Source of the DNA: Pseudomonas viciae
Lineage (GTDB): Bacteria > Pseudomonadota > Gammaproteobacteria > Pseudomonadales > Pseudomonadaceae
Assembly (NCBI RefSeq): GCF_004786035.1
Contig: NZ_CP035088.1
Location: 5,344,001 to 5,408,000, forward strand
DNA: 64,000 bases
Reading direction: 5' to 3'
This document shows, piece by piece, positions 9,571 to 19,342 of this stretch; positions within the stretch are counted from its first letter, which is position 1, and each line of letters begins with the position of its first letter. The notes under the pieces were generated by a model. That model was not told the DNA's origin, made no database searches, and was given only the letters and a program-made list of their open reading frames with translations. The translations under genes and the position numbers were made by a program.

Positions 9571-11022
9571 ATGTCCGTCCGTCGCACCAAAATCGTCGCT
9601 ACCCTTGGCCCGGCCAGTAATTCGCCGGAAGTTCTTGAACAGCTGATTCTGGCTGGCCTGGACGTTGCCCGTCTGAATTTCTCCCACGGCACCCCCGAAG
9701 AGCACAAGGCCCGTGCCAAGCTGGTGCGCGACCTCGCCGCCAAGCATGGCCGTTTCGTTGCCCTGCTGGGTGACCTGCAAGGCCCGAAGATCCGTATCGC
9801 CAAATTCGCCAACAAGCGCATCGAGCTGAAGATTGGTGACACCTTCACCTTCTCCACCAGCCATCCGCTGACCGAAGGCAACCAGCAAGTGGTCGGCATC
9901 GACTACCCGGACCTGGTCAAGGATTGCGGCGTGGGCGACGAGCTGCTGCTCGACGACGGCCGCGTGGTAATGCGCGTCGATACCGCCACCGCCACTGAAC
10001 TGAACTGCACCGTGACCATCGGTGGCCCGCTGTCGGACCACAAAGGCATCAACCGTCGCGGCGGTGGCCTGACGGCGCCGGCCCTGACCGAGAAAGACAA
10101 GGCCGACATCAAGCTGGCCGCGGAAATGGAAGTCGACTACCTGGCCGTGTCCTTCCCGCGTGACGCTGCTGATATGGAATACGCCCGTCAACTGCGCGAC
10201 GAAGCCGGCGGTACTGCCTGGCTGGTGGCGAAAATCGAACGCGCCGAAGCGGTGGCCGACGATGAAACCCTCGACGGCCTGATCAAGGCGTCCGACGCCG
10301 TGATGGTGGCCCGTGGCGACCTGGGTGTGGAAATCGGCGACGCCGAGCTGGTGGGCATCCAGAAGAAAATCATTCTGCATGCACGCCGCCACAACAAAGC
10401 GGTGATCGTCGCGACCCAAATGATGGAGTCGATGATCCAGAACCCGATGCCGACCCGCGCCGAAGTGTCCGACGTAGCCAACGCCGTGCTCGACTACACC
10501 GACGCCGTGATGCTCTCGGCCGAAAGCGCCGCCGGCCTCTACCCGCTCGAAGCGGTGCAAGCCATGGCGCGCATCTGCACCGGCGCTGAAAAGCATCCGA
10601 CCAGCAAGACCTCCAGCCACCGTATCGGCAAGACCTTCGAGCGCTGCGACGAGAGCATCGCCCTGGCGACGATGTACACCGCCAACCACTTCCCGGGCGT
10701 GAAGGCGATCATCGCCCTGACCGAAAGTGGCTACACGCCGCTGATCATGTCGCGCATCCGTTCCTCGGTGCCGATCTACGCGTTCTCCCCGCACCGCGAA
10801 ACCCAGGCCCGCGCCGCCATGTTCCGTGGCGTCTACACCGTGCCATTCGACCCGGCCGCCCTGCAACCGGGCGAAGTCAGCCAGGCGGCGGTGGATGAAC
10901 TGGTCAAGCGCGGCGTGGTGAAAACCGGCGACTGGGTCATCCTGACCAAAGGCGACAGCTACCACACCATCGGCGGCACCAACGGGATGAAAATCCTGCA
11001 CGTTGGCGACCCGATGGTCTGA
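9571..11022 (+). CDS. pykA: Pyruvate kinase
   Basis: Makes pyruvate and ATP from phosphoenolpyruvate and ADP, last step of glycolysis. 483 residues, normal for a type II enzyme. Seen: RRTKIVATLGPAS at the N-terminus, LNFSHG, the substrate-site motif VAKIERAEAV, MVARGDLGVEIG, TQMMESMIQNPMPTRAEVSD and the C-terminal regulatory domain ending KGDSYHTIGGTNGMKI. A GGAG lies before ATG 9571. Monocistronic: a 228-bp promoter region upstream and a terminator downstream. By synteny the PA4329 equivalent. Confidence 0.97.
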   Translation: MSVRRTKIVATLGPASNSPEVLEQLILAGLDVARLNFSHGTPEEHKARAKLVRDLAAKHGRFVALLGDLQGPKIRIAKFANKRIELKIGDTFTFSTSHPLTEGNQQVVGIDYPDLVKDCGVGDELLLDDGRVVMRVDTATATELNCTVTIGGPLSDHKGINRRGGGLTAPALTEKDKADIKLAAEMEVDYLAVSFPRDAADMEYARQLRDEAGGTAWLVAKIERAEAVADDETLDGLIKASDAVMVARGDLGVEIGDAELVGIQKKIILHARRHNKAVIVATQMMESMIQNPMPTRAEVSDVANAVLDYTDAVMLSAESAAGLYPLEAVQAMARICTGAEKHPTSKTSSHRIGKTFERCDESIALATMYTANHFPGVKAIIALTESGYTPLIMSRIRSSVPIYAFSPHRETQARAAMFRGVYTVPFDPAALQPGEVSQAAVDELVKRGVVKTGDWVILTKGDSYHTIGGTNGMKILHVGDPMV

Positions 11023-11046
11023 GTGACCTGCTGCTCGAAAAACAAA

Positions 11047-11076
11047 AGCCCTGCCATGTGAATGGTGGGGCTTTTT
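11047..11076 (+). terminator. Rho-independent terminator of pykA
   Basis: An 11-bp stem (AGCCCTGCCAT with ATGGTGGGGCT, two wobble pairs) with a GTGA loop is followed by five T, 25 nt after the pykA stop. Confidence 0.85.
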
Positions 11077-11114
11077 GGTTTCTACCTGATGCACAGGTAT
11101 CACCTCGTCGGCAG

Positions 11115-11138
11115 CTATCGCGAGCAAGCTCGCGATAG
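11115..11138. repeat. Single REP palindrome
   Basis: Near-perfect palindrome around GCGAGCAAGCTCGC in the convergent space between pykA and the enoyl-CoA hydratase gene; the flanking GTGGG part of a full REP is missing. Confidence 0.75.
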
Positions 11139-11160
11139 GGCCAGCCCAGGCACTACAAAG

Positions 11161-11910
11161 TTAATGCCTGTTGATAAACCCCGACAACGCCTCTAACGCC
11201 TCGGGCGAGCGCAGGCGTTGGGTGAACAGTTTGCCCTCCTCTTCGATCACCCTGCGCAGTTGTTCCCGATCCGGTGCTTTCATCAGTTGCTTGCTGACGC
11301 GCACCGCGTCAGGCGGCAGCGATTCGAAGCGCAGCGCCGCCTCCCGAGCCTTGGCCAATGCCGCTTCACCACTGCCCAACGCCTCGGTGGCGATGCCCCA
11401 GGCGACCGCCTGTTCGCCGCTGAAGCCCTCGCCCAGCAGCAACAATTGCGCCGCCCTGGCCTGGCCGAGCAGGCGCGGCAGGATCAGGCTGGAACCGAAT
11501 TCCGGGCACAGCCCCAGGTTAACGAACGGCATGCGCAGCCGCGCATCCCGGCTGACGTAGACCAGGTCGCAATGCAACAGCAAGGTCGTGCCGATCCCCA
11601 CCGCCGACCCGGCCACCGCGGCGATCACCGGTTTGCGGCAATCGAGCAAGCTGAGCATGAACTGGAACACCGGGTTATCGAGGTCGGCGGGTGGCTGTTC
11701 GAGGAAGTCGATGATGTCGTTGCCAGCGGTGAAGCAGTCACTGGAACCTGTGAGCAGCACCGCACGGATCTGCGGATCGGCATCCGCCATCGCCAGGGCC
11801 TGCGCCAATTGACTGTACATCGCCCGGGTCAGAGCGTTTTTCTTGTGCGGGCGGTTCAAGCGCAAGGTCAGCAGACCGCGTTCGCGTTCCAGCAGCAGGG
11901 TTTCGGTCAT
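11161..11910 (-). CDS. Enoyl-CoA hydratase/isomerase family protein
   Basis: 249-residue crotonase-fold enzyme, probably acting on enoyl-CoA esters in fatty-acid or amino-acid breakdown. Seen: LNRPHKKNALTRAMY, the oxyanion-hole segment SSDCFTAGNDIIDFL, CRKPVIAAVAGSAVGIGTTL and the second catalytic region FVNLGLCPEFGSSLILPRLLG. One of the two usual acidic catalytic residues is kept (E in CPEFGS). Downstream of the ferredoxin reductase gene with a 28-nt gap, so likely one transcript with it and the GGDEF gene. Synteny equals PA4330. Exact substrate not readable. Confidence 0.88.
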   Translation of the reverse strand: MTETLLLERERGLLTLRLNRPHKKNALTRAMYSQLAQALAMADADPQIRAVLLTGSSDCFTAGNDIIDFLEQPPADLDNPVFQFMLSLLDCRKPVIAAVAGSAVGIGTTLLLHCDLVYVSRDARLRMPFVNLGLCPEFGSSLILPRLLGQARAAQLLLLGEGFSGEQAVAWGIATEALGSGEAALAKAREAALRFESLPPDAVRVSKQLMKAPDREQLRRVIEEEGKLFTQRLRSPEALEALSGFINRH

Positions 11911-11938
11911 GGTCGGTCTCGCGTCTGAAGATCAGCGC

Positions 11939-12874
11939 TCAACCACGGGGCAGGAAGACGTCGGCCAGCAGTTGATTGCGCGGCAGGCCGGCCAGGTACA
12001 AGCGCTTGGCAAAGGCTTCGACCCGGTCGGGATGGCCGCAGAGTAAGGCTTGGGTTTGCCGGGAAACAAGCCGCAGTTGCGCCAACGCAGGCGGCGCCTC
12101 GGCCGCGGTCAGCAGCTCGACGCAGAGGTTTTCATGCTTGGCCGCCAGCGCCGCCAGGGGTTTGGCCAGGTAATGCCCGGCAGCATCATGGGCCACGTGA
12201 ATAAGGCGAATCGAGCCTTGGTGATGCTGGCGCAGGGCTTCGCGCAGGATGCCGAACAGTGGCGCCAGGCCGGTGCCGGCGGCCAGCAGCCACAGGGGTT
12301 TGGCGTGCCAGTCGGGGTCATAATGCAGGGCGCCGCCGCGCAACTCACCGAGGCGAATCGGGTCGCCGCCTTTCATTTTTCGCGCCGCATCGATGAATCG
12401 GCCGGGCTCACGGCAATCGAGGTGGAACTCCAGGAAGCGGTCTTCCTCGGGCAGGCTCGCCAGGGAATAGGGCCGGGCCACGTCACCGGCCCATAGCACC
12501 AGATGCTGGCCAGCCTGGTAACGTAGCGCCCGCTCTGGGGTGACGCGCAAGCGCAGCACATCAGGGCCCAGCCAATCCACCGCCGCCACTTGGGCTGCCT
12601 GGCCGTCGCGTTGCGGGTCGAACGTATGAATCTGCACATCCTCGACCACCTGGCACTGGCAGGCCAGCCGCCAGCCTTGATCGCGCTGCGCAGGGCTCAG
12701 TGCGTCGGGCCGACTGTCGCGCACATCGCCGTCCACGCATTGCACCAGGCACGCGTGGCAACTGCCGGCGCGACAACTGTAGGGCACCGGCACGCCGGAC
12801 TGATTCAACGCGTCCAGCAAGTTACTGCCTGCCGCCACCGTCCACTGCTTGCCGGCGACTGTCAGTTCAGGCAT
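11939..12874 (-). CDS. 2Fe-2S ferredoxin-NAD(P)H reductase fusion
   Basis: 311 residues: an N-terminal plant-type ferredoxin domain with the Cys pattern C-x4-C-x2-C and a later C (SCRAGSCHACLVQC, then LACQC), followed by FAD-binding (RPYSLASLPEE) and NAD-binding (LLAAGTGLAPLFGILREAL) domains. It should pass electrons from NAD(P)H to an unidentified partner. I use ATG 12874: GGGAGA lies 6 nt before it, whereas it directly abuts the ATG at 12880. The start overlaps the GGDEF gene's stop by 8 nt, which suggests coupled translation. Equivalent to PA4331 by position. Confidence 0.87.
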   Translation of the reverse strand: MPELTVAGKQWTVAAGSNLLDALNQSGVPVPYSCRAGSCHACLVQCVDGDVRDSRPDALSPAQRDQGWRLACQCQVVEDVQIHTFDPQRDGQAAQVAAVDWLGPDVLRLRVTPERALRYQAGQHLVLWAGDVARPYSLASLPEEDRFLEFHLDCREPGRFIDAARKMKGGDPIRLGELRGGALHYDPDWHAKPLWLLAAGTGLAPLFGILREALRQHHQGSIRLIHVAHDAAGHYLAKPLAALAAKHENLCVELLTAAEAPPALAQLRLVSRQTQALLCGHPDRVEAFAKRLYLAGLPRNQLLADVFLPRG

Positions 12875-13988
12875 CGACATTCTCCCAGGCCGCGGCGCAT
12901 CGATTGCGGCCGTCTCGCTTGGCTCGGTACAAAGCCTGGTCGGCACGCTGCAAGGCGTTGTCCAGGTCATCGCCCACTTCCAGCAGGGTCAGACCCGCCG
13001 ACAGGCTGAGGGGGCCGACCTGCAGGCCAATCAGTTCGACTTCAGTAAATGCCAGCCGCAGCCGCTCGCAACAGGCGGTCAGGCGCGAGGGATCACAGGC
13101 GGGCAACAACATGACGAACTCTTCACCACCGTAACGGGCCAGCACATCGCCTTCGCGCAGACAGGCCGTGGCAACGCCAGCGAAGGCCTGGAGCACCTGA
13201 TCGCCAGCGGCGTGGCCGTGCAGGTCGTTGATGCGCTTGAAATGGTCGAGGTCGATCAAGGCCAGGCCATGGGCGACGCCAGGCCTGAGGGTGTTGAGCT
13301 CGCGGGACGCCAGGCGCAGAAAGTGCCGGCGGTTGAACAGGCCCGTCAGTTCGTCGGTGGCCACCAGGTCTTCGAGCTGGCGCATCATGCCGCGCAGGGT
13401 GTCCTGGTGCGCTTGCAGGGCAAACCGTCGCTGGCGCATGCGTTGGCGTGAGGTCTGGACATAGCGGGCGTAAAACACCAGCCACACCAGCACGAGAAAC
13501 AGCACGCACACCTGCAAGCCGGCCAATGTGGGGTCGGGAAGCTGGAAGAAATAGCCGTCCCAGAGGGTAATGCCAGTGAAACCGACAAACACCAGCATCG
13601 CGCAGCGCACGAAAGCCCGGCGCGACAGATGGAACAGGCCGAACAGCAGGATCAGCACATAAAACACCAGGAACACGCCCCGCGCCTGATCCAGGTGCGC
13701 CATCATCCAGGTCTGCCAGCCCAGGCCGATCAACACCTGTATTTCAGTGAGGCTGGGATCGGCGAAGCGCAGGTTGCGGTCGGTGATAAACAGCGCGAAC
13801 AGCCCTGCCTGGCACAGCACCACCAACACACTGCCGATGATGACATCGCGCAACGAATCGAGGTAATGACCACTGAAAAATGCCAGCCACAGCAACACCA
13901 ATGCCAGCGCGTAAGTGGCAGCTGCCAAGGCGAAGCGTTTCAGCAAAAGACGTTGGATGGCGTTATGGGTCAATCGTTGACTCACCAT
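12867..13988 (-). CDS. SadC-type membrane diguanylate cyclase (GGDEF)
   Basis: 373 residues: six membrane helices (within 20-175), a short coiled linker and a C-terminal GGDEF domain. The active motif is GGEEF (287-291) with the product-inhibition site RxxD at R278-D281, five residues before it, so it should make c-di-GMP from two GTP and be feedback-inhibited. It lies between the fumarase and ferredoxin-reductase genes, the place of sadC (PA4332) in P. aeruginosa. SadC there is, as I recall, clearly longer (near 490 residues), so the sensory part is shorter here. In Pseudomonas SadC promotes surface attachment. Confidence 0.9.
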   Translation of the reverse strand: MVSQRLTHNAIQRLLLKRFALAAATYALALVLLWLAFFSGHYLDSLRDVIIGSVLVVLCQAGLFALFITDRNLRFADPSLTEIQVLIGLGWQTWMMAHLDQARGVFLVFYVLILLFGLFHLSRRAFVRCAMLVFVGFTGITLWDGYFFQLPDPTLAGLQVCVLFLVLVWLVFYARYVQTSRQRMRQRRFALQAHQDTLRGMMRQLEDLVATDELTGLFNRRHFLRLASRELNTLRPGVAHGLALIDLDHFKRINDLHGHAAGDQVLQAFAGVATACLREGDVLARYGGEEFVMLLPACDPSRLTACCERLRLAFTEVELIGLQVGPLSLSAGLTLLEVGDDLDNALQRADQALYRAKRDGRNRCAAAWENVDA

Positions 13989-14142
13989 GGGAAAGGAACT
14001 GACAGGAGGCGTCCTACGCTACAGGCCAGACGCCACTTTAGTGGCGTGCAGGGCAAATGACCATTCAATTCTGGAGCAGAAAAATGGCGTCAAAGCAATG
14101 GCCAAAATTGACGCAGTTGTCTGATGTCCCTGGCGAGCGTTT

Positions 14143-14232
14143 ACCTGTGGTGAGGGAGCTTGCTCCCTCACCACAGGTTTCCACATCCGACCTCATCAAT
14201 CCGTCGCTATCGCGAGCAAGCTCGCTCCCACA
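14143..14232. repeat. REP array in the divergent gap before the fumarase gene
   Basis: A perfect 17-bp hairpin with a 2-nt loop (arms 14143-14159 and 14162-14178, core GAGGGAGCTTGCTCCCTC) is followed by a second REP copy of the GCGAGCAAGCTCGC type (14203-14232). They sit in the 391-bp gap 13989-14379 between divergent genes, an unusual place because REP is commoner after genes. The fumarase promoter should lie between 14232 and 14360. Confidence 0.85.
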
Positions 14233-14379
14233 GGGTGCCCGCCTGCGATATACTGCCGCGCCTTTTTAGTGTCGCGCCAGCATGCCCGGCGTGCCTTAAG
14301 AGGTGCCGCCCGTCGACCGATGCACCCAAACGGCCGGCACCTTATTGAATGTTCCCGTCTTTAGAGAGGAGCGCGACTC

Positions 14380-15903
14380 ATGACCGTGATCAAGCAAGAC
14401 GACCTGATTCAGAGCGTTGCCGACGCCCTGCAGTTCATTTCCTACTACCACCCCGTGGATTTCATCCAGGCGATGCACGAGGCCTACCTGCGCGAAGAAT
14501 CGCCGGCGGCCCGTGACTCCATGGCGCAGATCCTGATCAACTCGCGCATGTGCGCCACCGGCCACCGGCCGATCTGCCAGGACACCGGCATCGTGACCGT
14601 GTTCGTGCGCGTGGGCATGGACGTACGTTGGGATGGCGCAACCATGAGCCTGGACGACATGATCAACGAGGGCGTACGCCGCGCCTACAACCTGCCGGAA
14701 AACGTCCTGCGTGCGTCGATCCTCGCCGACCCGGCAGGCGCGCGCAAGAACACCAAGGACAACACCCCGGCGGTCATCCACTACTCCATCGTCCCGGGCA
14801 ACACCGTGGAAGTGGACGTGGCAGCCAAGGGCGGTGGTTCCGAGAACAAGTCGAAAATGGCCATGCTCAACCCGTCCGACTCCATCGTTGACTGGGTGCT
14901 GAAAACCGTTCCGACCATGGGTGCCGGCTGGTGCCCACCGGGCATGCTGGGCATCGGCATCGGCGGCACCGCCGAGAAAGCCGCGGTGATGGCCAAGGAA
15001 GTGTTGATGGAGTCCATCGACATCCACGAGCTCAAGGCACGCGGCCCGCAGAACCGTATCGAAGAGATGCGCCTGGAGCTGTTCGAGAAGGTCAACCAAC
15101 TGGGCATCGGCGCCCAGGGCCTGGGTGGCCTGACCACCGTGCTCGACGTGAAGATCATGGACTACCCGACCCACGCCGCCTCCCTGCCGGTGTGCATGAT
15201 CCCCAACTGCGCCGCCACCCGCCACGCCCACTTCGTGCTCGACGGCACCGGCCCGGCGTCGCTGGAAGCGCCACCCTTGGACGCCTACCCGGAAATCGTC
15301 TGGGAAGCCGGCCCATCGGCTCGTCGCGTGAACCTCGACACCCTGACCCCGGAAGACGTGCAAAGCTGGAAACCGGGCGAAACCGTGCTGCTCAACGGCA
15401 AGATGCTCACCGGTCGCGACGCGGCGCACAAGCGCATGGTCGAGATGCTGAACAAGGGTGAAACCTTGCCGGTGGACCTCAAGGGTCGCTTCATCTATTA
15501 CGTTGGCCCGGTTGATCCGGTGGGTGACGAAGTCGTCGGCCCGGCCGGCCCGACCACGGCCACGCGGATGGACAAGTTCACCCGCCAGATCCTCGAGCAG
15601 ACCGGCCTGTTGGGCATGATCGGCAAATCCGAGCGCGGCCCGACCGCCATCGAAGCGATCAAGGACAACAAGGCTGTCTACCTGATGGCCGTCGGCGGTG
15701 CCGCTTACCTGGTGGCCCAGGCGATCAAGAAATCCAAGGTATTGGCCTTCGCCGAACTGGGGATGGAAGCGATCTACGAGTTCGAGGTCAAGGACATGCC
15801 GGTGACCGTAGCGGTCGATAGCAAAGGCGAGTCGGTGCACATCACAGGTCCAGCCATCTGGCAGAAGAAGATCAGTGACAGCCTGGCGGTGGAAGTGCAG
15901 TAA
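14380..15903 (+). CDS. fumA: Fumarate hydratase, class I (iron-sulfur)
   Basis: Interconverts fumarate and malate in the TCA cycle with an oxygen-sensitive [4Fe-4S] cluster. 507 residues, single-chain class I form with both alpha- and beta-type domains. Seen: RMCATGHRPICQDTGIVTVF with candidate cluster cysteines, the glycine-rich GIGIGGTAEKAAVMAKEVL, MIPNCAATRHAHFVLDG, and the C-terminal domain (PVDPVGDEVVGPAGPTT, MIGKSERGPTAIEAIKDN). GAGAGGAG precedes the ATG. Monocistronic with its own terminator. PA4333 equivalent. Confidence 0.95.
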   Translation: MTVIKQDDLIQSVADALQFISYYHPVDFIQAMHEAYLREESPAARDSMAQILINSRMCATGHRPICQDTGIVTVFVRVGMDVRWDGATMSLDDMINEGVRRAYNLPENVLRASILADPAGARKNTKDNTPAVIHYSIVPGNTVEVDVAAKGGGSENKSKMAMLNPSDSIVDWVLKTVPTMGAGWCPPGMLGIGIGGTAEKAAVMAKEVLMESIDIHELKARGPQNRIEEMRLELFEKVNQLGIGAQGLGGLTTVLDVKIMDYPTHAASLPVCMIPNCAATRHAHFVLDGTGPASLEAPPLDAYPEIVWEAGPSARRVNLDTLTPEDVQSWKPGETVLLNGKMLTGRDAAHKRMVEMLNKGETLPVDLKGRFIYYVGPVDPVGDEVVGPAGPTTATRMDKFTRQILEQTGLLGMIGKSERGPTAIEAIKDNKAVYLMAVGGAAYLVAQAIKKSKVLAFAELGMEAIYEFEVKDMPVTVAVDSKGESVHITGPAIWQKKISDSLAVEVQ

Positions 15904-15926
15904 CACGCACTTTGCTGCTGTGAAAA

Positions 15927-15961
15927 AGGCCGGTGGGCGACAAGCTCACCGGCCTTTTTTT
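15927..15961 (+). terminator. Terminator of the fumarase gene
   Basis: Stem GGCCGGTG/CACCGGCC, closed by A-T pairs, with a seven-T run, 24 nt after the stop codon. Confidence 0.9.
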
Positions 15962-15996
15962 GTGCTCACAACATTTGATGTCCACCACAGATCCCT

Positions 15997-16073
15997 GTGG
16001 GAGCGGGCTTGCTCGCGATAGCGGTGGGTCAGCTTGCATCCATGTTGGATGGGCAGCCGTCTTCGCGAGCGCC
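15997..16073. repeat. REP pair with one degraded half
   Basis: The left copy is complete (GTGGGAGCGGGCTTGCTCGC). The right copy keeps only CTTCGCGAGCG and then diverges into the sequence just before the sensor kinase start. Confidence 0.8.
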
Positions 16074-16115
16074 ATGCTATCGTGCCCGCCCGACTGTCTA
16101 CCTGTTTATGCCAGT

Positions 16116-17882
16116 ATGCTGCCGACTACCCGTACCTTGCGCCTGTCGTTGTACACCTTGCTGATCCTTGCCGGCGCAGCGGTTGCCGCCACCCTGGCCG
16201 TGCGTCACGCCGAACGCGAGGCCCTGGAGGAAGACGCCAGCCGGGCGAACCAGCAGTTGGCGCTGTACGCCAATTCATTGCACACCCTGATCGAACGCTA
16301 CCGCGCCCTGCCCGCCGTGCTGGCGTTGGACCCGGAGTTGCGCGCGGCCCTCAAGGGGCCCGTCAACGCGGTGCAGCAGGACGCCTTGAACCGCAAACTG
16401 GAACAGATCAACGGCGCCGCGCAATCTTCCACACTGGAACTGCTCGACCACACCGGCCTGGCCGTGGCGGCCAGCAACTGGCGTCTGCCCAGCAGTTATG
16501 TCGGGCACAACTATGGCTTTCGCCCCTATTTCCTCCAGACCCGCACCCAGGGCACAGGAAGGTTTTATGCGGTGGGCGTGACCAGCGGCATCCCGGGCTA
16601 TTTCCTCTCCAGCGCGGTGACCGGCGATAACGGCGAGTTCCTCGGCGCAATGGTGGTGAAGCTGGAGTTTCCGGAGCTTGAGCGTGAGTGGCGCCAGGGC
16701 AGCGACACCCTGCTGGTCAGCGATGCCCGAGGCATCGTCTTCATCGCCAATCGCCCAGGCTGGCGTTATCGCCACTTGCAGCCCCTGACCGACAGCGACC
16801 GCGCCGAACTCAAGACCACTCGCCAATACGACAAGCAACCGTTGCAACCCCTGGCCTATGAACCGCTGCGACGCTTTGACGACAACAGTCACCTGGCCCG
16901 GGTCGAAGCCCCCGATGGCCCGGCCGATTACCTGTGGGAATCCCTGCCGCTGAGTGCCGAAGGCTGGACGCTGCACTTGCTGCGCCGCCCGCAAATCGCC
17001 TTCGAAGACCGTCGCAATGCCGGGCTCGCCGCCGCCGGATTGTGGCTGACCCTGGTGTTCCTGCTGCTGTTTCTCAACCAGCGTTGGCGCCTGGCGAAAC
17101 TGCGTCAGCGCAGCCGCGAAGAACTTGAACGATTAGTAGAAGAGCGCACCCGGGACTTGCGCACCGCCCAGGACGGCTTGGTGCAATCGGCCAAGCTTGC
17201 GGCGCTGGGGCAGATGTCGGCGGCCCTGGCCCATGAGATCAACCAGCCGCTGACCGCCCAGCGCATGCAACTGGCAACCTTGCGCTTGCTGCTTGATCAC
17301 GGCCGGGTCGACGATGCCTACAAAGCCCTCAAACCACTGGACGACATGCTGACGCGCATGGCCGCCCTCACCGGTCACCTGAAAACCTTCGCCCGTAAAA
17401 GCCCCAGCGGCCTGCGCGAACGCCTGGACCTGGCGGCGGTGGTGGACCAGGCGCTACAACTGCTGGACACCCGCCTGCGCGACGAACAGGTCAGCACTGT
17501 GCTGCACCTGACGCGCCCGGCGTGGGTACGTGGCGATGCGATCCGTCTCGAACAGGTGTTGATCAACCTGCTGCGCAATGCTCTCGACGCCATGGCCGGC
17601 CAGCCCCTCAAGCGCCTGGAAGTGCGCCTGGAAGCCGATGATCAATTGTGGCGCCTGACGGTCAGTGACAGCGGCAGCGGCATCGCCGAGGAACACCTGG
17701 CCCAGGTCTTCGATCCGTTCTTCACCACCAAGGCGGTGGGCGATGGCCTGGGCTTGGGCCTGGCGGTTTCGTTTGCGATCATTCATGAATCCGGTGGACG
17801 GCTGTCGGCGGACAACCATGAGCACGGCGCGGTGTTCTGCGTGACCTTGCCCATCGATCAGGAGGCGCAGTTGCATGCTTGA
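16116..17882 (+). CDS. DctB/MifS-type sensor histidine kinase
   Basis: 588 residues. Membrane helix 1 (about 8-28), a periplasmic double-PAS-type sensor domain (30-310) with the DctB-like segment [15 protein letters not shown] and [17 protein letters not shown], membrane helix 2, a coiled linker, H-box [13 protein letters not shown], then HATPase ([42 protein letters not shown]). Such kinases sense C4/C5-dicarboxylates. ATG 16116 opens at a signal-anchor; the longer frame before it is REP sequence. It overlaps the response regulator by 8 nt. With the alpha-ketoglutarate permease next door it most resembles MifS of P. aeruginosa. Confidence 0.9.
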   Translation: MLPTTRTLRLSLYTLLILAGAAVAATLAVRHAEREALEEDASRANQQLALYANSLHTLIERYRALPAVLALDPELRAALKGPVNAVQQDALNRKLEQINGAAQSSTLELLDHTGLAVAASNWRLPSSYVGHNYGFRPYFLQTRTQGTGRFYAVGVTSGIPGYFLSSAVTGDNGEFLGAMVVKLEFPELEREWRQGSDTLLVSDARGIVFIANRPGWRYRHLQPLTDSDRAELKTTRQYDKQPLQPLAYEPLRRFDDNSHLARVEAPDGPADYLWESLPLSAEGWTLHLLRRPQIAFEDRRNAGLAAAGLWLTLVFLLLFLNQRWRLAKLRQRSREELERLVEERTRDLRTAQDGLVQSAKLAALGQMSAALAHEINQPLTAQRMQLATLRLLLDHGRVDDAYKALKPLDDMLTRMAALTGHLKTFARKSPSGLRERLDLAAVVDQALQLLDTRLRDEQVSTVLHLTRPAWVRGDAIRLEQVLINLLRNALDAMAGQPLKRLEVRLEADDQLWRLTVSDSGSGIAEEHLAQVFDPFFTTKAVGDGLGLGLAVSFAIIHESGGRLSADNHEHGAVFCVTLPIDQEAQLHA

Positions 17883-19200
17883 CTCAGTGATAGTGGTCGA
17901 CGACGAAGGCAGCATCCGCAGCGCCGTCGAGCAATGGTTGAGCCTGTCGGGGTTCCAGGTGCAGTTGTTCAGCCGCGCCGAGGAATGCCTGGCGCACTTG
18001 CCGGAACATTTTCCTGGGGTGATCCTGAGTGACGTGCGCATGCCCGGCCTCAGCGGCCTGGACCTGCTGGCCGAAGTGCAACGGCGCGACCCCGACCTGC
18101 CAGTGATTCTGTTGACCGGTCACGGCGATGTACCGATGGCCGTGGAAGCCATGCGCGACGGCGCCTACGATTTCCTGGAAAAACCCTTCAGCCCCGAAGC
18201 CCTGCTCGGCAGCCTGCGCCGGGCCCTGGACAAGCGCACCCTGGTATTGGAGAACCGTCGCTTGCATGAACAAGCCGACGCCAAGGCCAAGCTCGACACA
18301 ACGCTGTTAGGGGTTTCCCGGGCCCTGCAAAACCTGCGGCGCCAGGTGCTGGACCTGGCGACACTGCCGGTCAACGTGTTGATCCGCGGCGAAACCGGCA
18401 GCGGCAAGGAATTGGTCGCTCGCTGCCTGCACGACTTCGGCCCGAGGGCGAGCAAACCCTTCGTCGCGTTGAACTGCGCGGCGATTCCCGAGCAGTTGTT
18501 CGAGGCGGAACTGTTCGGCCACGAAAGCGGCGCCTTCACTGGCGCCCAGGGCAAGCGCATCGGCAAACTCGAATACGCCGACGGCGGCACGCTGTTCCTC
18601 GATGAAATCGAGAGCATGCCCCTGGCGCAACAGGTCAAGCTGCTACGGGTGTTGCAGGAGCAGAAACTCGAACGCCTGGGCTCGAACCAGAGTATCCCGG
18701 TGGACCTGCGCATCATCGCCGCCACCAAGCCCGATCTGCTGGACGAAGCTCGGGCCGGACGGTTTCGTGAAGACCTGGCCTATCGCCTGAACGTCGCCGA
18801 GTTGCGCCTGCCGCCGCTGCGTGAACGCCGCGAGGACATTCCGCTGCTGTTCGAACACTTCACCCACAGCGCCGCCGAACGCCTGGGCCGCCGCGCCGCG
18901 CCCCTGAGCGGCCCGCAATTGAGCCACCTGCTCAGCCACGACTGGCCGGGCAACGTGCGAGAACTGGCCAACGTGGCCGAGCGCCAGGTATTGGGGCTCG
19001 ATCAACCCCACACCCTGGAAACAGAACCTGGGCAGTCCCTCGCCGCCCAGCAGGAAGCCTTCGAAGCCCAATGCCTGCGCGCCGCCCTGACACGGCACAA
19101 AGGTGATGTGAAAGCGGTGCTCGAAGAACTGCAACTGCCGCGCCGCACCTTCAATGAAAAAATGCAGCGGCATGGGTTGAGTCGGGAGATGTTCTTGTAG
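17875..19200 (+). CDS. Sigma-54-dependent response regulator (DctD/MifR type)
   Basis: 441 residues: receiver domain with phospho-acceptor D53 (ILSDVRMPG), central AAA+ domain with Walker A GETGSGKE, the sigma-54 contact loop GAFTGA and Walker B GGTLFLDEIES, then a Fis-type helix-turn-helix (ALTRHKGDVKAVLEELQLPRR). It should activate sigma-54 promoters from upstream sites after phosphorylation by the overlapping kinase. The closest fitting target is the permease gene at 19509, whose upstream DNA holds two palindromes and a -24/-12 promoter. No terminator before the REP at 19233. Confidence 0.93.
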   Translation: MLDSVIVVDDEGSIRSAVEQWLSLSGFQVQLFSRAEECLAHLPEHFPGVILSDVRMPGLSGLDLLAEVQRRDPDLPVILLTGHGDVPMAVEAMRDGAYDFLEKPFSPEALLGSLRRALDKRTLVLENRRLHEQADAKAKLDTTLLGVSRALQNLRRQVLDLATLPVNVLIRGETGSGKELVARCLHDFGPRASKPFVALNCAAIPEQLFEAELFGHESGAFTGAQGKRIGKLEYADGGTLFLDEIESMPLAQQVKLLRVLQEQKLERLGSNQSIPVDLRIIAATKPDLLDEARAGRFREDLAYRLNVAELRLPPLRERREDIPLLFEHFTHSAAERLGRRAAPLSGPQLSHLLSHDWPGNVRELANVAERQVLGLDQPHTLETEPGQSLAAQQEAFEAQCLRAALTRHKGDVKAVLEELQLPRRTFNEKMQRHGLSREMFL

Positions 19201-19232
19201 TGCCGCTGAATTTTCTGTGCCGGTCCCGGCCC

Positions 19233-19310
19233 CATCGCGAGCAAGCTCGGCGCCCACATTTTGACCTGCGTACACATACCCTGTGGGAGCTGAGCTTGCT
19301 CGCGATGAGG
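19233..19310. repeat. REP pair (BIME)
   Basis: Two head-to-tail-inverted REP cores (ATCGCGAGCAAGCTCG and GAGCTTGCTCGCGAT) separate the two-component operon from the promoter region of the permease. Confidence 0.88.
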
Positions 19311-19342
19311 CCAGCCCAGACAGCACATCTGCCCCACGGATA

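Noticed and set aside
9472..11127. 551-codon minus-strand frame
   Set aside because: Antisense of pykA; His/Val/Gly-rich composition and no domain pattern, while the plus strand encodes a complete pyruvate kinase.
14296..15906. 536-codon minus-strand frame
   Set aside because: Antisense of the fumarase gene, same composition artefact.
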